Of a DNA stretch of 11,691 nt, positions 1-5,290 are shown one piece after another. Under the pieces are notes generated by a model that worked only from the letters and a program-made list of their open reading frames with translations, searched no databases and was not told the origin of the DNA. Every line of letters starts with the position of its first letter. The first letter of the stretch is position 1. The DNA comes from JAYWDA01 sp043779185. GTDB lineage: Bacteria; Bdellovibrionota; Bdellovibrionia; Bdellovibrionales; Bdellovibrionaceae. The stretch is from assembly GCA_043779185.1 (NCBI GenBank), contig JAYWEQ010000065.1, positions 1 through 11,691 on the forward strand, in the 5' to 3' direction. Both the position numbers and the translations under genes were made by a program.

Positions 1-120
1 CCTTCTTTTAAAATGGTCTCATCTTTCGTTTCTAGTAAATTTAGTGTTCATCGCTAAGTAAAATCAGCCATCTTGCTACTGCCTATCTATTTCCCAATCT
101 ATCACTCCTAGATGTTAACA

Positions 121-149
121 AGGCCTCCCTCGGGGAGGCCTCTTTTTTT
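121..149 (+). terminator. Rho-independent terminator at the left edge
   Basis: A perfect 9-bp GC-rich stem (121-129 pairing with 133-141) with a 3-nt TCG loop is followed by C and seven T (143-149). This is a textbook intrinsic terminator for rightward transcription. No convincing reading frame lies to its left in the window, so it ends either a gene beyond the left edge with a long 3' UTR or a small non-coding transcript. Read leftward, the hairpin lies just past the stop codon of the small gene at 148-342 but has only a weak T tract there, so it may serve both directions. Confidence 0.8.
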
Positions 150-342
150 AATGTTTGGTGTCTTCTTCGACATTGTTTTCATCCATTTCAAAATCATGAT
201 AGGGATTCGTCGTGTCATCGCTTTTTTGATTCTCGTCCATCGACTCACTGGACTTTCGTGGTGCCATGGGCGCTGAGCGCTTTTGTTCATTTTGCGTTTT
301 TTTTTCTTCTTCTGATTTTTTTTGATCTTCGAACGGTTTCAT
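148..342 (-). CDS. Small highly charged hydrophilic protein, function unknown
   Basis: This is a 64-residue protein rich in Glu, Asp, Lys, Ser and Asn, with no membrane segment, signal peptide or cysteine. Composition predicts a largely disordered cytoplasmic protein: a Lys/Glu-rich first third, a Ser/Arg/Met middle and an acidic C-terminus ending DTKH. I do not recognise a family. The ATG at 342 is chosen because GGGAG lies about 5 nt upstream; an ATG nine codons further upstream (369) has no such site and falls inside the FNR-like box. The stop codon is followed at once by the 121-141 hairpin, which supports a real monocistronic gene. The nearest neighbour is the divergent sigma-54 regulator. 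The ribosome site and hairpin are visible in the sequence; that the protein is made is inference. Confidence 0.55.
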   Translation of the reverse strand: MKPFEDQKKSEEEKKTQNEQKRSAPMAPRKSSESMDENQKSDDTTNPYHDFEMDENNVEEDTKH

Positions 343-355
343 AAATCTCCCTTTG

Positions 356-369
356 TTGATCTTGATCAA
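356..369. promoter_or_regulatory. FNR/CRP-type operator box
   Basis: The sequence TTGAT-CTTG-ATCAA is an exact match to the TTGAT-N4-ATCAA consensus of FNR-family regulators. It lies in the divergent gap between the small gene at 148-342 and the response regulator at 501. Its centre (362.5) would sit at -41.5 for a rightward start near 404, where a TATCCA hexamer (392-397) occupies the -10 position; that hexamer is a weak match. For the leftward gene the box lies 14 bp upstream of the ATG, so bound protein would more likely repress. The match is seen; binding is inferred. Confidence 0.45.
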
Positions 370-500
370 AGCAACAAGCGTACCAGCGCGATATCCAAAT
401 ATCTCGGAATCTTCACAATTAGAAGTTAGACTCGGCCCCGCTATTGTGGCAAATTTCCCCTAGTAAAGTAGTTAATCTTGGTCAAAAAGGAACTCAACTT

Positions 501-1943
501 ATGGCACTGACACTCGGGAATACCAAAAATCAAGATATAGAAATTATTGTGATTGAAGATGATATCGATGTTCAAGATTTACTAAAGGCTTACTTCACCC
601 CTCGTGGCTATTCGATGACATTTTTCGAAAGCCCCTTGCAGCTGCTTGAAGAGGCTAAAAAAAGAAATCTTTATGCAGATGTCATTATTACTGATTTATT
701 ACTTCCGGATTTAACTGGGACAGAGCTGATTAAAAAGCTTCGAGCCTGGGGCGTTACGCTGCCAATTATTCTTATCACTTCGAAATCTTCGATCCAAACG
801 GCTTACGATGCCATCCAAGCAGGCGCCTTTGATTTTATTGTTAAACCACTTCATTTACCGCAATTGGAAATTTCTCTTCAACGTGCGGTGCGGTTTAAAG
901 AAATTCTTCATGAGAACACTCATCTTCGACAGGCATTGAAAGAAAAGACAGAAATCCCCTCAGACAAGGTGGTGGCAAAAAGTCAGGGATTTAGAAATGC
1001 TTTAGATTTAGCCCGCAGAGTCGCACAAAGCCAAGCTAATATTTTAATCACTGGCGAAAGTGGCACGGGAAAAGAAGTGATTGCCCGAACTATTCATGAG
1101 TCTGGCAGCCGCAGTGATGGCCCCTTTATCGCCATTAACTGTGCCGCCATCCCTGAAACTTTGCTTGAAGCCGAGCTTTTTGGTTATGCCAAGGGATCCT
1201 TCACTGGCGCTATCGACAAGAAAGCCGGCCTCTTTGAAGAGGCTGAAGGCGGAACACTTTTTCTGGATGAAATTGGTGATCTAAGTCAGCCCTTGCAAGC
1301 AAAACTTTTGCGAGTCCTGCAAGATCGAAAAATAAAACGTATTGGTGAAAATCGTTTTCGGGATATCAATGTCCGAATTTTAGCAGCCACTCACCGCAAT
1401 CTAAAACAAGAAGTCATTGAGCACCGGTTCCGTGAAGATTTGTACTTTAGGTTAAATGTGATTCCAATCCATATTCCTCCACTTCGGGATAGACCCGAAG
1501 ACATTATGCCCTTGGCAGATTTTTTCTTACGTCGCTTTTCATCGGTGAATGTTTCGACGGCTAAAAGATTTTCAAATGAAACTTTAACTTTTCTTCTTCG
1601 CCATCATTGGTCTGGTAATGTGCGCGAACTTGAAAATACAGTCGAACGAGCCGTGGTCCTTTGCCAATCCGAAGAAATTACTCCCGCCGATATGTTGATA
1701 GACCCTTCCCATCTGCCTTCAGAAAATAAGGTGCTGCCATTGATTCCATCTTCGAACTATCAAGAAGAACAAGGTGCCAAGGGAATTGAGTCCTCCGTTC
1801 CCCACTTCTTGCTGGATGAGATCGTTAAAACTCATATTATTAAAATTCTAGAATTTAATAAAGGAGCCAAGGATAAGACCGCAAAAATGCTAGGGATTGA
1901 TCGCAAAACCCTGTATCGCAAGCTGAATGAATATGGATACTAA
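501..1943 (+). CDS. Sigma-54-dependent NtrC-type response regulator
   Basis: This 480-residue protein has the full NtrC architecture. The receiver domain covers about 13-135, with acidic pocket E19/D20/D21, phospho-acceptor D65 (in TDLLLPD), T93 and K115. The AAA+ domain covers about 155-395, with Walker A GESGTGKE (185-192), the sigma-54 contact loop GSFTGA (232-237; usual form GAFTGA), Walker B GTLFLDEIGD (251-260), an arginine-finger region FREDLYFRLN (310-319) and sensor II GNVRELEN (372-379). A Fis-type helix-turn-helix covers about 440-480. Once phosphorylated it should oligomerise, bind upstream DNA and use ATP to open sigma-54 promoters. The ATG at 501 has AAGGA 9 nt upstream; a TTG at 444 would add 19 residues without a receiver-like sequence. 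No sensor kinase is adjacent, but the overlapping Hpt gene suggests phosphorelay input. Targets are unknown. Confidence 0.93.
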   Translation: MALTLGNTKNQDIEIIVIEDDIDVQDLLKAYFTPRGYSMTFFESPLQLLEEAKKRNLYADVIITDLLLPDLTGTELIKKLRAWGVTLPIILITSKSSIQTAYDAIQAGAFDFIVKPLHLPQLEISLQRAVRFKEILHENTHLRQALKEKTEIPSDKVVAKSQGFRNALDLARRVAQSQANILITGESGTGKEVIARTIHESGSRSDGPFIAINCAAIPETLLEAELFGYAKGSFTGAIDKKAGLFEEAEGGTLFLDEIGDLSQPLQAKLLRVLQDRKIKRIGENRFRDINVRILAATHRNLKQEVIEHRFREDLYFRLNVIPIHIPPLRDRPEDIMPLADFFLRRFSSVNVSTAKRFSNETLTFLLRHHWSGNVRELENTVERAVVLCQSEEITPADMLIDPSHLPSENKVLPLIPSSNYQEEQGAKGIESSVPHFLLDEIVKTHIIKILEFNKGAKDKTAKMLGIDRKTLYRKLNEYGY

Positions 1944-2223
1944 TCCCCTCTTGATTCCTCTTGAGATGCGTGAGCGTTATCTTGACCGTCGCTTAAGAGA
2001 TGTCAAAAATTGTGACTTAAAATTATTAAATTTAGACTGGGCCTACTTTGAGCGGCTCGGGCATCAGCTTAAGGGTAATGCCGCCTCTTTTGGATTTAAA
2101 GAGCTAGGGTGCATTGCCAATGACATAGAATCGTCAGCAAAAAATAAAGATTTAGTGCAATTAGAAATTTATGTGAAGGACTTTAAAAACTGGTTTCTAG
2201 AACTTAAAGGTGGTCTTCTGTAG
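1927..2223 (+). CDS. Stand-alone Hpt (histidine phosphotransfer) domain protein
   Basis: This 98-residue, mostly helical protein carries GHQLKGNAASFGF, the signature around the phosphorylatable histidine of Hpt domains. H46 is the likely acceptor, with K49 and G50 at the usual places. There is no signal peptide or membrane segment, so it is cytoplasmic. An Hpt protein shuttles phosphate between a hybrid kinase's receiver and a downstream response regulator. The gene starts inside the end of the sigma-54 regulator (17-nt overlap, different frame), so the two are co-transcribed and probably translationally coupled. A second ATG at 1933 would drop two residues. Length is normal for a single Hpt domain. 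That it phosphorylates the adjacent regulator's D65 is inference from the overlap; the donor kinase is not in the window. Confidence 0.85.
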   Translation: MNMDTNPLLIPLEMRERYLDRRLRDVKNCDLKLLNLDWAYFERLGHQLKGNAASFGFKELGCIANDIESSAKNKDLVQLEIYVKDFKNWFLELKGGLL

Positions 2224-2231
2224 ACCACCTT
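2207..2231. terminator. Convergent hairpin between hpt and DUF1328 genes
   Basis: A perfect 10-bp inverted repeat (2207-2216 with 2222-2231) with a 5-nt TCTGT loop overlaps the hpt stop codon (TAG at 2221-2223). Read leftward it lies 13 nt past the DUF1328 stop and is followed by TTTAAGTT; read rightward it has no real T-run. It probably terminates the leftward transcript and may also protect the 3' end of the rightward mRNA. Confidence 0.55.
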
Positions 2232-2244
2232 CAGAGCCAGCCTT

Positions 2245-2427
2245 TTACGGCAGGGTTGTTCTATTTTTACCCGTCAACAAAGAAGCCAAGAAACTGATCG
2301 CTGCCAGAATCAAGAAGGCGAACAAAACAATTTTGCCTATTTCTAAAGACAGACCCGCAAAATTGTAAGCCCCTAAAACAATTCCAATTAAGCCCAATAC
2401 GAAAAATATAATAGCAGCTCTTAACAT
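2245..2427 (-). CDS. DUF1328 (YtjA-like) small membrane protein
   Basis: This 60-residue protein begins MLRAAIIFFVLGLIGIVLG and has two hydrophobic segments (about 4-23 and 31-51) joined by a short AGLSLEIGK turn, ending in a short polar tail (TGKNRTTLP). Length, order and the glycine-rich first helix fit the DUF1328 family, small inner-membrane peptides of unknown function found across proteobacteria. The ATG at 2427 is chosen because a near-perfect AAAGGAGG lies about 6 nt upstream, the strongest ribosome site in the window, suggesting high expression. An upstream in-frame ATG (2484) would add residues unlike the family. Family is recognised by sequence feel; no biochemical role is known to me. 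Confidence 0.85.
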   Translation of the reverse strand: MLRAAIIFFVLGLIGIVLGAYNFAGLSLEIGKIVLFAFLILAAISFLASLLTGKNRTTLP

Positions 2428-2485
2428 AAATTCCTCCTTTGTTGGACCTATGCTAAAGCAAATGCAGTGCCAATCAGGTTTCACT

Positions 2486-2498
2486 GGTGCCAGGCACC
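2486..2498. repeat. Short GC-rich palindrome GGTGCC-A-GGCACC
   Basis: A perfect 6-bp inverted repeat around a single A lies in the 162-bp gap between the acyltransferase stop and the DUF1328 start, upstream of the latter. The 1-nt centre is too tight for a normal hairpin of the full stem, so it is more likely a DNA-level site or a dispersed repeat unit than an RNA terminator. The surrounding gap shows nothing else I can identify. Confidence 0.35.
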
Positions 2499-2589
2499 TT
2501 GGCTAGCTTCTCATTATTTTTGAATTTTATTCGTCCGTGGCATAAATCCTCAAAGAGTATTTCTGCCACATAAAACAAACGCCATCAGA

Positions 2590-3474
2590 TTAACTTTTCA
2601 TTTCTGAAATGATCTTATCTTTTTTAACCCAGACATCCCTCACCCATGTTTGTACGTTTTGACGATAGCTGGGGTCATTTAAGTAATCTCCACTTAATAA
2701 GTGCACCGGCACAGGCAATTGACGAACCCGAACTTGAACACGTCGTAATCGTCCCATAAAAGCCTGAAGCAAGCTGACAACGCCCTCTGGATAAATAATT
2801 GTAATGTCCAATACTCGGTAGAAATTTTCACCCATGCCTTGCATGACAGCAGAAAGCCCACCGACTTTCGGCACTAATAAATTTTCATAGGGTGATTTCT
2901 GAGCCTCATGCTTTGCTTTCGTAAACCGAGTTCCTTCCAAAAAACTGAGAATGGAAACAGAAGACTCTCGAAATTTTAAACCTGTTTGCTTTGCCGTTTC
3001 AAAATCTTCGCGGCGTTTTTTGGGGTTCTTTCGAAGTTCTTTAAGGCTGTATCTTTTCATAAATGGAAAATCCAAAGCCCACCAAGCGCCGCCCAACAAG
3101 GGCACATAGATCAATTCTTTTTTTAAAAAAAATCGGATAAAAGGAACTCGGTGATTTAAAAAATATTGAAGAATCACGATATCCATCCAGGATTGATGAT
3201 TCACCAAAATTAAATAAGATCGATCTATCGACAGGCCGTCCAGCCCTTGAATGTCCCATTGAATATTTTGAGTCAAATCCAAGTTGATATTATTGACTGA
3301 AATCCAAGCCTCGCCGATCCTGACCATGCAACGATTGAAAAACTTCTTTAGTAACCCAGCTGGCGAAATGGTTTTCAAAAACAAAAAAGGATAAAGGAGC
3401 ATCGTACAAACCAATGTATTTAAACCAAAAATAAAAAGAGAAAGGACTCCCTTAACATAATTAAAGATCAGCAT
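2590..3474 (-). CDS. PlsC/LPLAT-family acyltransferase (YihG-like)
   Basis: This 294-residue protein has the motifs of the lysophospholipid acyltransferase family. Block I is NHQSWMD (92-98; H93 and D98 form the HX4D charge relay), a block II-like region follows at about 113-141, block III is FLEGTRF (178-184) and block IV is VPKVGG (201-206). A hydrophobic N-terminal stretch (about 5-34) should anchor it in the inner membrane with the active site facing the cytoplasm. The likely reaction is acyl transfer to lysophosphatidic acid or a related acceptor. The long N-terminal helix and EGTRF motif resemble the YihG/LCLAT1 branch rather than housekeeping PlsC. The ATG at 3474 is preferred; a TTG at 3510 would add 12 polar residues and has AAGGA only 1 nt upstream. 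AGGGG lies 13 nt before the ATG, which is rather far, so the start is uncertain. Confidence 0.88.
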   Translation of the reverse strand: MLIFNYVKGVLSLFIFGLNTLVCTMLLYPFLFLKTISPAGLLKKFFNRCMVRIGEAWISVNNINLDLTQNIQWDIQGLDGLSIDRSYLILVNHQSWMDIVILQYFLNHRVPFIRFFLKKELIYVPLLGGAWWALDFPFMKRYSLKELRKNPKKRREDFETAKQTGLKFRESSVSILSFLEGTRFTKAKHEAQKSPYENLLVPKVGGLSAVMQGMGENFYRVLDITIIYPEGVVSLLQAFMGRLRRVQVRVRQLPVPVHLLSGDYLNDPSYRQNVQTWVRDVWVKKDKIISEMKS

Positions 3475-3630
3475 GCGAATAAATTTGCCCCTGTGGTCGA
3501 TTAAAGCCAAGTCCTTTTTTTTGACGTAAATCTAGACCGGCTTTCAGTAGGGTTTTAGGCTTTTCTCGACGAGGTCCAGCACGAAAAAATCATATCCTTA
3601 AGGGACACCACCCCAATTCAGGAGATTGAT

Positions 3631-4794
3631 TTGAAGAACCCCTTAAAAAATTTATTCGTCCTTGCTGCAATTTTATTTTTCTCGTTTCGCGCCCTTGCCA
3701 CCGACATCAAAGATTGGAACTTTTTAGTTTTTCTAAATGGCATCAATAGTCTTGATTCCTATGGCCAGCTTAATATTAATCAAATGGAACAAATTGGATC
3801 GAACGACAAAATGAATATTATCGTCCAATGGGGCTCGCTAGCCCGTCCCGGTGTTCAGCGCCTGCTGATCAAAAAAGATCATGATTCTTCAGAGGTCACG
3901 TCTCCGGTTGTGCAAGAAATGGGCGCCGTGGATATGGGTGATTGGCATCAATTGGTGGACTTTGCAACTTGGGCCCAAAATCAATATCCTGCCAAACATA
4001 CCTTTATCGTCGTTTGGAATCACGGCAATGGCTGGCACCGCCCCAACCTTGTGATCAAAGATATTTCATTTGATGATCGCACTGGAAACTCTATTAAAAC
4101 TGAAGAACTTGGACAAGCGATGCAAGAGATTGCAAGCCAGCTTGGTCACAAAGTCGATATCTATGCTTCTGACGCTTGCTTGATGGGCATGGTCGAGGTC
4201 GCAGATCAAATGAAAGCCTCGGTTAATTATTTCATCGGGTCCCAAGACCTAGAACCCGGTGCCGGTTGGCCCTACAATACTTTTTTGCAAAAATGGCAGT
4301 CTCAGCCAAGCGCAACACCCCTCGAGATTTCTAAAATTCTTTCCAGTGAATACATGACAGCTTACACGGGCGGCCTATACGGTCACGATGCCGCAACGAT
4401 GTCAGTTTTTGATTTAAACTTCATGGATGATTATCATCAAGCCATCAAAAATTTCACCACTGAAATGGTGCAAATGTCGTCAGCTAAAAAAACAGCGGTC
4501 GTCAAAGCCCTTCAAGAATCTAAGTATTTTGCGATGACTGACTACCGGGACATGATGGACTTTACAAATAAGTTAATGGCTTCGTCATTGATCAAAAAAT
4601 CCGGCGAAGATCTAAGAGCAGCCCACAATAAATTGGTGATTGCTAATGATCAAAACCAAGACAATATGACCCATGGTCTTTCGATTTGGCTGCCCAGCAG
4701 CTTGTCCGAATACGAACGCTATTCCGAACGCTATGAAAATTTAGAGTTTAATCAAAAGACCCAATGGAAAAGCTTCTTGGGCCAACTTTATTAA
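3631..4794 (+). CDS. Secreted clostripain-family (C11) cysteine peptidase
   Basis: This 387-residue protein has a Sec signal peptide (Lys-containing n-region, hydrophobic 8-19, likely cleavage after ALA at 23) and a C11 peptidase domain. The catalytic pair is visible: H131 in VVWNHGNGW and C183 in SDACLMGMVEVA, with the DDRTGNSI segment between them typical of the family. The C-terminal part (HGLSIWLP, then a YxxLxF...W..FL pattern) also matches clostripain-like proteins. Members cleave after basic residues and are made as self-processing precursors. There is no lipobox or membrane anchor, so it is periplasmic or exported further. The TTG start is supported by AGGAG 6 nt upstream and by the signal peptide starting there. 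It is transcribed divergently from the acyltransferase, across a 120-156 bp gap in which I see no clear promoter. A role in prey or protein digestion is inference. Confidence 0.88.
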   Translation: MKNPLKNLFVLAAILFFSFRALATDIKDWNFLVFLNGINSLDSYGQLNINQMEQIGSNDKMNIIVQWGSLARPGVQRLLIKKDHDSSEVTSPVVQEMGAVDMGDWHQLVDFATWAQNQYPAKHTFIVVWNHGNGWHRPNLVIKDISFDDRTGNSIKTEELGQAMQEIASQLGHKVDIYASDACLMGMVEVADQMKASVNYFIGSQDLEPGAGWPYNTFLQKWQSQPSATPLEISKILSSEYMTAYTGGLYGHDAATMSVFDLNFMDDYHQAIKNFTTEMVQMSSAKKTAVVKALQESKYFAMTDYRDMMDFTNKLMASSLIKKSGEDLRAAHNKLVIANDQNQDNMTHGLSIWLPSSLSEYERYSERYENLEFNQKTQWKSFLGQLY

Positions 4795-4817
4795 TTTCCA
4801 AGCTTTGAAGGACATTT

Positions 4818-5045
4818 TTACTGAATCGGATGGCTAATGCCTTTCGGAATTTCTTCAGCCGATTCATGTAAAAGATCTCCCCGCGTATTCCCTCTTTCTG
4901 AGGGGGATAGCAAGGGGTCGTCATCTCGAGTGTATTCATTAATATACTCTTCAGTGGCTGAAATGACCCCTGATTGTGGTTGATGCACCAGCGGCTTTCC
5001 ATCCACTGTCGTTTCATTATTAGGTTTATTGTCTTGTTGTCCCAT
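4818..5045 (-). CDS. Small hydrophilic protein, function unknown
   Basis: This is a 75-residue polar protein (76 if the first of two tandem ATGs, at 5048, is used) with no cysteine, signal peptide or membrane segment. The N-terminal third is Gln/Asn/Lys-rich, followed by an acidic EEYINEYTRDDDP segment and a Ser/Glu/Arg tail ending GISHPIQ. I do not recognise the family. The ATG at 5045 is chosen because GGGAG lies 5 nt upstream; an upstream in-frame ATG (5096) lacks a ribosome site. It is convergent with the C11 peptidase (23-bp gap) and points away from the DEAD-box gene. A real gene is likely given the ribosome site and protein-like composition, but coding is not proven. It resembles the 148-342 protein in size and disorder, not in sequence. 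Confidence 0.5.
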   Translation of the reverse strand: MGQQDNKPNNETTVDGKPLVHQPQSGVISATEEYINEYTRDDDPLLSPSERGNTRGDLLHESAEEIPKGISHPIQ

Positions 5046-5256
5046 CATTTCTCCCGACTTTGCCATTGAGGTTTTAGTAAAATTTTTAGGCTGCAAATGA
5101 CGAGCCCAGGCATTTTAGTGATGTTGAGACCCTTAAGAACCCTGTTATGAAGCAAGAAAGCCTCACAATTAGCCCCCTCAGGCCAACCCATCTTATGAAA
5201 ATTTACAAATCTGCCGGTCAAATTTGATGATTTCGCCACTTTTTTCAAAGATGTGC

Positions 5257-5262
5257 TATTTT
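5257..5262 (+). promoter_or_regulatory. Possible extended -10 element for the DEAD-box gene
   Basis: TGC-TATTTT fits an extended -10 (TGn-TATAAT-like) and sits 28 bp before the GTG start, giving a leader of about 20 nt. No good -35 is visible at 16-18 bp. Apart from this I see no structured element in the 245-bp gap 5046-5290, which holds the divergent 5' regions of the small protein and the helicase. Confidence 0.25.
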
Positions 5263-5290
5263 CTTCGGCAACCTAAGAAATGAGATCTCC

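Noticed and set aside
446..462. Possible sigma-54 promoter around TGGCAAATTTCCCC before the response regulator
   Set aside because: The GG is present but the GC dinucleotide required about 10 bp downstream is absent.
3351..3366. GTAACC followed by CGAA inside the acyltransferase gene
   Set aside because: The spacer is only 7 bp, so it cannot be an ECF promoter of the 10009-10072 type.
4769..4806. Possible terminator after the C11 peptidase (AAAGCTT / AAGCTTT)
   Set aside because: The stem is only 7 bp and AT-rich with a 24-nt loop, and much of it lies within the coding end; too weak to call.
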